From positions 124,001 to 188,000 of the forward strand of contig JAIVFJ010000121.1 of NCBI GenBank assembly GCA_025765615.1: a stretch of 64,000 nt of DNA, written 5' to 3'. Position numbers and translations under genes: made by a program. Positions 42,341 through 53,410 of this stretch are shown here, one piece after another. Every line of letters starts with the position of its first letter. The stretch's first letter is position 1. Source of the stretch: Zopfochytrium polystomum (Eukaryota; Chytridiomycota; Chytridiomycetes; Chytridiales; Chytridiaceae). A model generated the notes under the pieces. It ran no database searches, was not told where the DNA came from, and worked only from the letters and a program-made list of their open reading frames with translations.

Positions 42341-44280
42341 ATGAGCGAGTGTGATCAAATCAAGTCTTCCCGTGCATTCCCCATCCTCAAAGGCGCAGCA
42401 AATTTTGGAGATTGGCTGGACAACCTAATTTCAGAACTATCCAACAAAAGCAATGGTCTCCGCCACTGCGTTGACCCAGACTGAATTAACGTATTACACA
42501 ATGATCAAGTGGACCCCAATGATCCTAATGTCGGCCCAACATGCAGAGTACGCAGGGGGCCCAACCACGGCGAGCATTATGCATTTGCACGAGACGGGCG
42601 TGAGCCAGTCAAATGGTTCCCAGGGACAGAAGACCAGAACGCATACTGTATCCTTCTCATTCGACGACATGTTGAACCTGAGCTTCTACCACAGTTCCCC
42701 TGACGAGGGCAGATATTTGCCTACACACTGCTTGGAGAAATTGCGACTGCATGTCGAACAACAGATCAAGGATTAGCAAAGGAAATTATCGATGATTTCG
42801 AACATATAAAAATGGAACCTGCAGAATCATCCGAATCATTTGCAATGTGCTTCATTACAGCTTACCACAAAGTAGAGAGCTTTGCAGAAAGTTCATCAGT
42901 GGAAATCCGCAGTTGCATCATCTGCCCTGAACAACACGCTAATCGATATGGGTGTTGCCAACATGTTCATGTTTGCAGGGAATCCTATTACTTCTGTTTC
43001 ATCATTGACTAAACTAATCACCTTATTTAAATCTACCGCCCGCCAAAATACATATGATGAGAGGCGGGATCGACTTGCAGCACAACAGGAGCGGGATCTG
43101 ACAACAGCCATTCCAGAAGTCACTACACCAACAGCGAATGTAATTATTCGGCCAAAAGTACACTATAGTCAACTCTGTCGTCGTGGCAGTTACCATAAAC
43201 CTCAGCAGTACCAGCCGCATCCTAATATCCACCCAACAACCTTGCAGTACCAAACCCCTCAGTCCCAACAGTACACACTGCGCCCATATGGTGGTTTTGG
43301 CCGAGGCTGAGGAACATGGCGAGGACTAAGTTCACGTGGAACAGCAACTGGTGGTACCGCAATGGCTCTGGGGGGTGTTGGTACCCTGCACAGCAACAGC
43401 CTTTTGGAATCCAATGTCATGCGTGTGGAGGCTATGGTCATGTCGCTTGACAGTGTGCCAACACATTTTCAGCAATTGCAGCAACAGCAACAGCATCAAC
43501 CACCGGCAAATTCAAATGCGTTCTTCCTCCAGCAACCTAACCCTTCACAACAGCAGATGCCTTAAAACCAAGCACTTCTACAACAGAACGGTGATTGGGA
43601 TGACCAGCAAAGTGAGCAGTATGCTGCAGAACAGCAATTGTGGATGGAAACGCAACTCCAATCAGACCAAACAAGATGAAAGTCAACAAGATTTTTGGAT
43701 GGCCCAGGAGTAATCCGGGCATTTGCAGTTAATGTCCCTTCCCTTCCAATTTCTTTTCCTGTACTCATCGACAACGGTTGCAATGTCACAACGCTTCGAG
43801 ATTTCTCTCTCTTCATTCCCTATACTTATACTCAGCAGAAATCCAGCATGCGTATTGCCAAAGAAGGACCAATTTACTTGTGAAGGATTCGGCACAGCCC
43901 TCATACCACTTGCCAATAATATCACACTTATAATTTAAGGAGCCCAATTTGCTCCAGAATGTCCTGGAAACTTGGTCACTGATCGGGACCTACAACTATG
44001 TGGCTTCTTCCATCTTGCACGAGACCTTCAACCTGGTACAATTTATCGTAGCAGTCCCAAGAAAGGAGATCCAGCTGTTCTTCAAATGATTCTCAGACAT
44101 GGTCTCCAATGGTTCCCAACAGCAGCAAACTCCAACTTCAACTACAGCAAACAATTTATTGCACACTGCGCCAGTAAATTTTACAACCTCTTCAGCTCTG
44201 CAGAACCAGTTGATACACTCAGTATACGCACAGCCTTTGTTGAGATTCGACCCACAAGGTACACTACAACCCGTTACTGA
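42341..44280 (+). pseudogene. family B copia gag and protease, right copy
   Basis: Begins at ATG 42341 with the same MSECDQIKSSRAFPILKGAA start as the left copy. A stop follows at about 42482, then the frame changes through the gag and protease (FPVLIDNGCNVTTLRDFSLF near 43750). The last readable part (DRDLQLCGFFHLARDLQPGT) ends near 44275. Stops and shifts are shared with the left copy, so they predate or were copied with the inverted duplication. Confidence 0.8.
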
Positions 44281-44314
44281 CTCTTCCTCCATTTGCTCTC
44301 TCTTCCCTCTCTGA

Positions 44315-44400
44315 CACTCACTCCTCTCTCCTCTCTCCATCCTCTCACTCCTCTCCCTTTTCCATCATCACTGCTCTCTCTCTCTCTCTCTCTCTCTTCA
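44315..44400. repeat. CT-rich microsatellite (right arm)
   Basis: Mirror of 33520-33605; the CT run at 44372-44398 is slightly longer than its partner. Confidence 0.8.
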
Positions 44401-44686
44401 TCTCCACACACACCAAGTCCCTCCAGTCCTAGGTGGGATTTCATCAGTCACCTTCTTCATGACAGCTGCAGTGAATAACACGTGGTTCGAGGTCTCGTGC
44501 CAAGGGATAGTAACTATAAAAGCTGGAGTCCCTGTCGGCAATAACGTTGACTGGGCATTCTGGAGCAAACTGCGTGCCTTCAATAATGAGAGTGATGTTG
44601 TTTGCACGAGGAATTTGCAACGCCTGAGCCCTCGCAGTTGAGAAGTGGGCCTTTCTTTGCGATGTGCACGCTGGATTTTTAGTTGT

Positions 44687-44995
44687 TGTTATGAATCACC
44701 CTCTGGAAACCTCTGGAACCTTCTAGAACATTCCTTCATGGGACCTTGTGGAACCTTCTGGAACCTTCTTTGCTCTCCTGACTTGTCTTGTTGTCATTGG
44801 TATCATTTGGTATCATTGTATTGCTAATTGCTCTTACTGGAACTTTCTTTGGGTCTTGACAAGGAAGACTCTCAAAAGGTATAAAAGGGGGATGGGGGAC
44901 CTGTCCCATCCCTCAAGTGAATTATTGTTTCCAATACAATCATCACTCCTCTCAGTTCCTTTGTCTGCCTTGTCCTGTCTGCCATGTTCCTGACA
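44687..44995 (+). mobile_element. solo LTR, family C (right arm)
   Basis: Mirror of 32925-33233, flanked by perfect GTTGT duplications at 44682-44686 and 44996-45000. The TATAAAAGG box is at about 44880-44888. Confidence 0.9.
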
Positions 44996-45000
44996 GTTGT

Positions 45001-46699
45001 TGAAGGTTGATGGGATAAAGAAGGAGAAATCACGAAGAGTAGTAACATTGCAACTGTTATCAGTAAGGAGAGGAAAGGAAGTAACAGGAGGTGGAATGTA
45101 AACTGCAAATGCCCGGATCACTCCCGGGCCATCCAAAAATCCTGTTGGTGGTTGTTGTCTCTTTGGCCGCCAAACTGTGAGTTGTAAGTCTCTTCCCATA
45201 ACTGCTGTTCACTTGCAAACTGCTGACTCTGTTGTTCGTCCCAATCACTGTCTGCTGGTACATGTACGTTAGGAGTGCCTGTTGGGATTGCTGAGGCATC
45301 CACACCTGCAAGTTTGGAGCTGAAGGACATTCCCTTGCACAATGTCCACAACGACTGCAATTGTTGCAGGTGACATTTGCAGATGCCTGGCTCTGGTGTG
45401 GACAGAATGGTTGCTGTGGTCGCCATTCACTTTGCTGCTGTTGCCATCCCGTATGCTGGGGTCGCCAACTTCCTTGAGAGAGTGGAATGGACCCTCTACC
45501 AAAGCCACTGTAGTGTTGTGAGGTGTATGGCTGAGGCCTTGGTTGAAGCGGTCGATAGCCACCACGGCCTTGGGGGTGGGTGTAGTGAACTTGTGCAACA
45601 TTTGCGGTTAGTGCGTTGACCTCTGGGACTGCAGTGGAGGTATCCCTTCTCTTTGATTTGCCAGCTCGATGCGTCGCTTACCATTGTTGTTTTGACAAAC
45701 AGTTTGTTTGAAGAGTGAGATTAGTTTGGCTAAACTTGTTATCTCAGGAGCTGGGTTACCAAAAACAAGAAAAACGTTTCCTATCCTCATGTCCAATAGG
45801 CTTTGGTCCAGTGAGCCAAGATTGTGCTTCTTGGAAGGCTACAGAAAGTGAGTAGTATTCTGCTTCTGTGGAGGATAGTGATACTCGATGTCGTTTGCGT
45901 GAGACCCAAGAGACAGCAGCACCCATGAGCAAAAAGACATATCCAGTGAGCGATGTGCGGTCTCCAGGTTTGCCCCCATAGGATGCATCAGCGTATGCAA
46001 CTGGTTCAAGGGTGTCATTTGTGAAGAGCCGTAGCGGCTTGTGGCTTTGCCTGTAGAATAATCCGTAGTCCCAGGTGCCTCGGAGGTAACAAAGCAGCTG
46101 GCAGAGTGCATTGCGATGGCACTGGCATGGTTTCAGCTGGAACAGGGAGAGCACATTTGTTGCAAATGCAATATCTAGTCGAGTTTGTGTTGCGAGGTTT
46201 TGAATTTCATGAGTGTGGATCGATACCAGCTTGAGTCGCTCTTGCTGAGTTTGATCGACGTTTCGTCATGCATAAAGGTGATAGACATTGGGGTTGATGC
46301 GTTATCCAGGTCATCCCACATTTTCTCTTCAGTGAGAATTGTCCTGGTGTATTCGTCTTGGCCGATCCAAATGCCTTCTGCGTTGCACTTGAGGTGGATG
46401 TGAATAACTTGGCTGACAGTGGTTTCTCAAGAGACATGCTGTACTCAGTGCGAAAACTATCCTCAATTTTTGTGACGAGAGCTGGGGTATTGGCCATGAC
46501 ATTAATGTCATCAACAAAAACAAAGATAATTTCAAACATTTGCTGCTGAGGGTCTACTCGAAAGAAGAGGCAGGGTTCAGCAAGAGATGAAGCTGAGTTT
46601 CTCGACAATGAACTTGCAAAGCGTCAGGAACCAGTTGTGTCCAGATTGATGGAGTCCATAGCAGCTCTTGAGGAGTTTGCAGAATAGTTTCTTTCCATC
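45001..46699 (-). pseudogene. copia RT, RNase H and gag fragment, right copy
   Basis: Minus-strand mirror of 31215-32920. From 46699: DGKKLFCKLLKSCYGLHQSG, then VDDINVMANT. The RNase H is intact over 46154-45756 (PVAYADASYGGKPGDRTSLT and SSTEAEYYSL), fused to gag (NVFLVFGNPAPEITSLAKLI), then the zinc knuckle and protease. The LTR C interruption is at 44995. This copy has fewer frame breaks in RNase H than the left copy. Confidence 0.82.
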
Positions 46700-46928
46700 T
46701 GTTAGTTTTGGGTCTTTTGGTGTAAGCAGTGTGCAGGAGCTTTCACCTGATACTGCTCCGCAAGGATAACTTGCAGCATTTTGCAAGTGATGGTCCTTGT
46801 AACAGTTTTGTATAAAGACAAACACAAGACTGACAGAAGCCAAGATCAACCCCCCACCACCACCACCTTCAGTAGTGTACACCACAGCAGCCCAACCCAT
46901 CAATCAGCCATCATAGCGAGTTCTTTCA
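46700..46928 (+). mobile_element. 5' LTR, family A
   Basis: A 229-bp LTR, TGTTAGTTTTGGG (46700) to TTCTTTCA (46928), preceded by CCATC, the complement of the GATGG duplication of the left arm. It contains GTAACAGTTTTGTA at 46799-46812 followed by TAAAG. Confidence 0.92.
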
Positions 46929-46942
46929 TACAAAACTGTTAC
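46929..46942 (+). promoter_or_regulatory. putative self-complementary primer-binding site, family A
   Basis: TACAAAACTGTTAC follows the LTR with no gap and is the exact reverse complement of 46799-46812. CCATCCC follows, as in family B. Confidence 0.65.
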
Positions 46943-48300
46943 CCATCCCAATCACTTCCCCCTTGGTTTCAACAAAATCCAATCAGTAGAAGGGGTTGTA
47001 CGCTTTTCAGATCTGCCAACTTTGCGGACTGATCACGGGTGCTACAGACATTGGACAGCAATTCCGTTACTACCATTGAAAAGCTCTTGATCTTCTCTTT
47101 CCAACGAACCCTCCTGATCTCGGATCGGACGCTACTACGTCGTATCCACTGCCTCCAAAGTCGTCGCCCACTTTTCCAACTTCAACCTCAATTTGCTCGC
47201 AGACCTCCCCCAGCCGATCCCAAGCTATCATTGGAAAGGCCTGCTTCGGGACTACACGACTGTCACCAACGGCACCCCAAAATCACTCTCCTTTGTGATA
47301 AGCGACGCCTTTTTCCATTCAGAGTCACCAGATTACCTCCAACCCTCACCATTAATTTTTGATTTTTTGTCCCCAATTGGAGACAACAACCACCCCACTA
47401 CCTGAAAAACACCAAGCTAACAATCCAACTTTTCATCTGCTGCAACACCACCTTCACAACACACCCAAAATCCAACGAAATCCTTTCAAACTTGGCACAC
47501 ATAATTGCCCTGAGAAAACAACATGACTACTGACTCAACTAACAGAACTCTCCAACAAAAATATCGACTTACGCCACTGCATTGACACAAGTTACATCAA
47601 CGCAGAGCAGAATGATACAGTTGATCCACTAGACCTCTGCAACACTGGAACCTGTCTCATCAGATATGGACCATTCCAAGGACAGAGATCCCAATTGGTG
47701 CCTCCACCTCATGGACCAGAGAAAGTAACTTGGTTTTCTGGTACACAGAACCAAATGCACATTGCTGTCTAATTATTCGTCGCCACATCTCTCGAGCCCT
47801 TCTCACCCAAATCACACCTGGTTGAAACTTTGCTTACGAATTGGTTGGCAAATTAGAAATAATTTGCCGCACAGCAGACCAGGGACTTGCAAAGGAGATC
47901 ATTTTTGACGACTTTGAATGCATCAAAATGGAACCAACTGAAGCTCAGATGCCTTCATTACCCAATTCACCAAAGCGTAAAATCGAGTCGACAGCTTTGC
48001 AAAATCAGCAGCCAGAGAACTTCTCCATTGTATTTGCCCTTTCCAAAAAGTTGTTCGAATCTTTGTTGGCTCACTGGGCCAAAGCCTGTTGGATATGGGA
48101 GAAGGAAAAGTTTTTCTTGTTGTTGGCAACCCAGCCCCTCAGATAACAAGTTTAGCCAAACTATTCTCACTCTTCAAAAACCTGTTTGACAAAACAACTA
48201 TGATAAGCAACACATCGAGCTGGCTGATCAAGCAACAATCACTCGGCTACTGCTGCACCAGAAATCACCACACCAACTATTACTATCCTGGTTATCTGCC
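46943..48300 (+). pseudogene. family A copia leader and gag
   Basis: After the leader, a protein-like stretch (SYHWKGLLRDYTTVTNGTPK, FVISDAFFHSESPDYLQPSP) occupies 47200-47405. Gag-like text follows from about 47545 (DLRHCIDTSYINAEQNDTVD pattern) to CRTADQGLAKEIIFDDFECI and a MGEGKVFLVVGNPAPQITSL stretch near 48090-48150. The last parts correspond residue for residue to family B gag, so A and B are related families. Stops break the frame. Confidence 0.7.
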
Positions 48301-50524
48301 TCTTCATATTGATTGAACAACAAACAGCAGAGGTCCTCAAAAACCAACCAGCTCCATCAACTAATAATCAATCTGCTAAGTGTTTTGCTCTTCGCTTTTG
48401 ATATCCATCAAAGTAACTGCCTTTATCCTCTCAACATTCAGCCCTGCAGTCTCTTGTCAGTAATGATTCATCATTCCATGAACATCAACACAGGCATTTT
48501 AGTTTTTGGAGACCTGCACCTCTAACAACTGTCCCTGTGCCCTTTTAATAATACTTACTCATTTTCAACAGGGCATAACAAATTAGGAATTAATGATATG
48601 GTGTTTTCCTCGTCTATCAACCCATGGAGTTGGCGGTTCAATTTCTGGATTCACTGATACAATTATCATTGACATGGCCACCTTTTGAGATCAGAGCGTT
48701 TTCAACCACACTGAAACTCTCACCATCAAACATATTAGTGATTGGGAGGACCAATGGTTGTGCAAGTGCCAACTCTCACGACCATGGCAACCTTGTGCAA
48801 TTTCCTCATAACTTTGGACCCCGTTACATCAAGCTAAGCCTCTCTTTATCTTTTCTCACATAACTTCAGCACTTCAGCCAAAGACAATTTGCGGTCCATT
48901 CATTGATAGAACAAGGACTGGTTGAGTAGTTTAACAATCCTCTAACCATTTTGTAAACAGTCTATTCTGAGTGGTTGCTAGGCAAGCGTGACCGGCACAG
49001 GCACAAGCCAGCGCCCAGTACAACATCAAACATCATCTTCCACTTAGGGGGGAGGATTCTAGGGATAAGTGAAGATGATCACCGGCACTGTATTGCCAAT
49101 TAGATGGAGGATGCTTGGAATAAGTGAACGATGATCATCAGCACAGAGTTGCAAAGTGGTCTCAGCATGGATTGGCACCAACTTGGCATGGTCTTCTTGG
49201 CTGCTGGCTTGGGAAAACGCTCTATCTATTTTAGCCAAATGAGCCTGGTCTCAGGAGTCAAACTATGGAATACACTATTATTGCTGGGCTTACTTGACCC
49301 TGGCTAGGGACCTCAACTCACACATATTGACTGCTTCAGCTTTTATACACAGACATACTAACACACTACACCAGGTCGCACATCACAGGAAATTCCACAA
49401 CCATACCAGAATCCTCACCTTGATTGCATCACCCTGATGAATTATCCTAACCAACTTCTGTGACAAAACACAATGTTCCTTGAAATAACTTTTGCCTCAT
49501 TCCAAGGAGTATCAACGTTTATCTTTATTGGACACTCAACACTAACACTTTTTCAGAGCAAACTATAAACAAGCTCAACCTTGCAAGATTACTGAAGTTC
49601 CATTCTCATCTAAGATTCTTCCTTAGCCAAACCAAATCTAACTGACTCTAGATTTCAAACTGCTCTTAATAGAGTCACTCCAGAACAGCTATGTTCTTTG
49701 AATGCCTCATGCATTCATGCAGCATAACCAGGATCTGGAAGCTTCAGAGATTGCCCTCAACTTTTGTAATCTGACCAGAAATTTTTTGGTTTTGGCTTGG
49801 ATGTTAGACTTGACAAAAACATTCTGCTGATTCTTTAACGAGGCAGAGTAGAAGACATCAGGCTAAGTCTTTGTTCCCTTTGCTTGCACTAACACTCTTC
49901 TACCAGCATAAATTCCACAACATCATATGGAGACTAAAGGCAAATCATCATCAAGAAATCAAACTCTGTGGAAACATCTGGATATACTAACTCTCACTAA
50001 TGCTTTCTACCTCTAACTTTGTCTCTATCTTTATTCTCCACTCTAAACCAACAAAAGCAAAAACCAACCAACTCACACACAGTTACAATTACCATATCAT
50101 CAAACTATTCAAACCTCAGCAGTCTCAGCAAAATTCAGGAAACCTTCAACTATTCACTCCTGCAGATCAGCTTCAGAAACAACACCAACATCACCACTTT
50201 GCTCCACTCAGTCACCAGTCACCTTGAACCATCTTTGAACTTGAATTTTGCCAGTTGAACAAGTTGAATTGGAATTGCTTTCGGTTTTCTGCAGTCTCAA
50301 CAAAGTCAGACAAAGCATCAACCATTCCCCACAGCAGAGTCACTCCAGAAAACAACAACTTCCTCCATTCAGTCAGCATTCAACTTCAGCAATCAGAATT
50401 GGAAGAAGTTAAACTGGAATTGGTAAAAAGTATCAACCACATGGTAACCCACAGCGAAAGTGAAAACGGTGTACAGCTCTGGTGTTGGAGGTGATGGCAC
50501 GACGGGTTGGATTCTGTGCTACTC
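48301..50524. other. AT-rich retrotransposon debris
   Basis: Only short ORFs are present. A Gln/His-rich stretch at 50100-50225 (QQSQQNSGNLQLFTPADQLQ) resembles a gag C-terminus. AGGGGGGAG at 49046-49054 looks like a polypurine tract, but no TG-starting LTR follows. Two similar 45-bp segments (GGATTCTAGGGATAAGTGAA and GGATGCTTGGAATAAGTGAA) lie at about 49054 and 49109. Confidence 0.5.
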
Positions 50525-50870
50525 AATTAACATCACCTCCAGTGGGCCTTACTGGGAGCACTATAGGCATGACTGAGGAAGGCCAGACCGATGTGGCAGA
50601 CTGGCAATGTAAATCAACTGAAGGCCCACGAACACCAAAGTCCCAGCTTGTAGGCTAGTGTGGTCTGGACCTGTGTCAGAGGAGGTGGAGTCCTGAGCAG
50701 GGAGCCCATTCCGCAAGGAGTACCAACCAGGAGACAATAATTTTCCTGATGTGCCCAGGCGAGACGCGGGGGAAAGCGTTGAGGGCAAGCTGTGTATGGG
50801 GGAGTGGTCGCCTTGCCTCATAGGGTACTGGGGGGAGCCCAGACCAGCATCGTGCAAGGCTCACCACGAA
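50525..50870 (-). repeat. dispersed repeat R, copy 2
   Basis: Reverse-orientation relative of 40003-40365, sharing TGCACGATGCTGG at one end and AAGGCCCACTGGAGGTGATG at the other. It directly abuts family A gag sequence at about 50871. Confidence 0.6.
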
Positions 50871-51400
50871 TGATTAGACAGCAATGTGCATTCTGGTTTC
50901 ATGTACCAGGAAACCAAGTTACTTTCTCTGGTCCACAAGGCGGAGGCACCAATTGGAATCTCTATCCTTGGAATGGTCCATATCTGATGAGACAGGTTGC
51001 AGCGTTGCAGAGGTCTAGTGGATCAACCACATCGTTCTGCTCTGTGTTGATGTTATTGGTTGAGTCAGTAGTAGTCATATTGTTTTCTCAGAGGGATTAT
51101 GTGTGCCAAGTTTGAACAGATTTTGTTGGGTTTTGGGTGTGTTCTGAAGGTGGTGTTGCAGCAGATGAAAAGTTGGATTGTTAGCTTGGTGTTCTTCAGG
51201 TAGTGGGGTGGTTGTTGTCTCCAATTGGGGACAAAAAATCAAAAATTAATGGTGAGGGTTGGAGGTGATCTGGTGACTCTGAATGGAAAAAGGCGTCGCT
51301 TATCACAAAGGAGAGTGGTTTTGGGATGCTGCTGGTGACAATCGTGTAGTCCAGAAGCAGGCCTTTCCAATGATAGCTTGAGGTCGGATGGGGGAGGTCT
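50871..51400 (-). pseudogene. family A copia leader and gag, inverted second copy
   Basis: Reverse complement relative of 47190-47770. The minus-strand ORF ending at 51196 repeats the SYHWKGLLLDYTIVTSSIPK and FVISDAFFHSESPDHLQPSP stretch with substitutions. It ends at about 51400, where GC-rich host-like sequence starts. Confidence 0.7.
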
Positions 51401-52315
51401 GGAAGGCGAGTAAATCGAGGTCGTTTGCGCCCAGACGCGCGGTTCGCAGCCTTCCTGGCAATGGTGTTTCGCTGCCTGCGGTCCATGTTCCGGGTGGTTC
51501 ATTGTGGAGATTTAGGGGCTCTTGTACGGGTCCAGCGGGTTGGGCGGTGGGTGACTTGATTTACACACCTGCCATACTGCCAGACGGTCAAGTCGTCTCG
51601 GCAGCCGTCGTCGACAGCCACGGTAATCATCAAAGGTGCTGGCGGAGAATTGCTGTTGGGACCACACCATGCTGTGATCGCGACGGAATTGTCAACCCTT
51701 ACGAAAGTGACAGCACAGTGTTGTATCTCGCAATGTAGAGTCCATCTTCCGCTCTTATGTTGTCTTTGCCGCCGGCTGGCTCGCGTGTGTAAGGTGGGCT
51801 GGAGCGAGACAAGGACGACGACTCCTTCGACCTGCAGTTGCGTGCTGCGTCAGTTCAGCAATACCACCGCGGCGACCCGCGGCTCGGATAACACCAACAC
51901 CGCAGACTTCTCGACGATGCGATTTGTCTGTAGGGCACGAGACGCTACGCACTTCCCTTATTTCGAAACTCACAGGCTGGAATGGGACCCGTTTCGGTGT
52001 TCGAAGAGGGCAAAATGCGCCACTTGGTGAGTTAGATCTCCTTTGAAATTAAATCGCCGTTGTAAACCACGGAATAAGGGCCTCACCAGTCGATGCCTTT
52101 GGTCGTGCGAACACCCACGAAGGTGTGTTTAAACCCTCGTTATGCGCCGTGCCCATTCGGGGGACCAAATCAAAGCTTCGTTGCCGCCAAAACCGGCTTT
52201 AGTCACGTGGTCAAGGGTGTGGCGCAATTAAGACCAGGTACAATGGGAAGGAAAGAAAAAAAGACTCGTCAACCAAACCCATCGTCCACCTCAATCAGCA
52301 ACACACACTTCAGCG
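51401..52315. other. host region without a confident gene
   Basis: A plus ORF 51388-51738 (ending VNPYESDSTVLYLAM) and a plus frame at 51830-52030 (HFPYFETHRLEWDPFRCSKR) look protein-like, but I do not recognise them. The first crosses the retroelement boundary, so it may be a chimera or relic. The last about 100 bp is the RPS29 promoter and 5' UTR. Confidence 0.35.
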
Positions 52316-52870
52316 ATGGCGCACTCCAAGGTTTGGTACTCCCACCCGCGCAACTACGGCAAGGGCTCCCGTCAGTGGTGAGTACACTAGCAGATCTCTC
52401 CTTGAGCGGCCCCAATTGCCACAATTCCAATTCCGGCTGGCGATGGATCGGGACTTCGCCGCTTGAGGGCTTGGAGGGATCGGGCAGATCTTTACCGTCA
52501 GGATCTCTTGGCTTCTGTAGCAGATCCCATTCCCCTTCGCTTCCGACTGTCGCAGCAGCAGATCGCCTCCTGCCGCTCTCTCAATTTCGAGGATTTGTGA
52601 ACCGATTTTGTGAACCGATCGTCAAACACCACCAACCCATTGCATCTTCCCCCTTGTCTTCAATTTGCTTAGCCGCGTCTGCGCCCACCAGGCCGGTCTG
52701 ATCCGCAAGTACGGCCTCGACCTGTGCCGTCAGTGCTTCCGGGAGTACTCTCGCGACATTGGTTTCGTCAAGGTCAGTTACAATCATTCGTGCTTCTTTT
52801 GATAGGCACGATTTGCTGACGCTTTGTTCCCATCTTGTCCCACTTTTCTCGATAATGCCAGTCCCGCTAA
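52316..52870 (+). CDS. RPS29: 40S ribosomal protein S29 (uS14)
   Basis: Three exons: 52316-52377, 52673-52772 and 52862-52870 (56 aa, the usual length). The 295-bp and 89-bp introns begin GTGAGT and GTCAGT. The product starts [20 protein letters not shown]; the zinc-binding cysteines are CRVCAHQAG and DLCRQC, followed by [14 protein letters not shown]. It is a small-subunit ribosomal protein near the decoding region. The first intron right after the first Cys codon is long for this window, which is common in ribosomal protein genes. The final exon encodes only Ser-Arg and the stop. Confidence 0.95.
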
Positions 52871-53410
52871 GGTGTCGAATCCTTTTCGAACGATGGCTGG
52901 ATTGACCGGGAGGGGAAACGTGGTGGGCTAGAGAGTGATGAAATCGGAGAGCGGTGGGGTGTGCGTTTGCCCCATGATGTCGATCTGCGACTTCTAGTTT
53001 TGGGCATGGAAAGATGTGGACGGCGGGGGTGAAGGCCGACATCCGTTCAACACCAATAAGTTGTGTGCTATTTTCTTTCGGGGAGGTTTTCTTGTATGAG
53101 GGTGGGTAGTGTCCGTACTTGGAACTTTCGTGCTCCTGGGCCACAAGAAGATGCAGTCAATCCCTCACCAAAATACTACAACGAACCATCTACTTCGCAA
53201 ATTTTATCGCGTATTTGGCAGTGGAAGCGCGCTTTGAATCCTGGGTTCACCTCCGCACCAAGGCCGTGGCCCAAGAGGCCAAGCCAATTTCTCCTCCTTT
53301 GTTGCCAATAGATCTCCTCTTCCCACCTCATTGCTAACCGTTGACAGTGGTCGTGGCCGTCCAATCTCCACTCGGTGACGGGTCCTCAAAACACCAGCCG
53401 TTCACCAAAC
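52871..53410. other. intergenic region
   Basis: Short ORFs only on both strands; nothing recognised. A repeat-like pair TTGTGAACCGATTTTGTGAACCG lies just outside, in the RPS29 intron near 52600. Confidence 0.4.

Larger units (their letters stand above)
42266..46942. repeat. right arm of the large inverted repeat
   Basis: Mirror of 30977-35653, with the same order of gag/protease, LTR C, gag/RNase H/RT and LTR A. The outer end coincides with the end of LTR A. Confidence 0.9.

Noticed and set aside
46577..46903. A 108-aa minus ORF (and its mirror at 31011) as a protein
   Set aside because: It reads across the LTR into RT; the first two thirds are translated LTR.
30977..46942. Inverted repeat as a simple fold-back chimera of a single read
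   Set aside because: The 6.6-kb spacer and the diverged inner leaders are not expected of such a chimera; other assembly errors remain possible and are noted in the finding.
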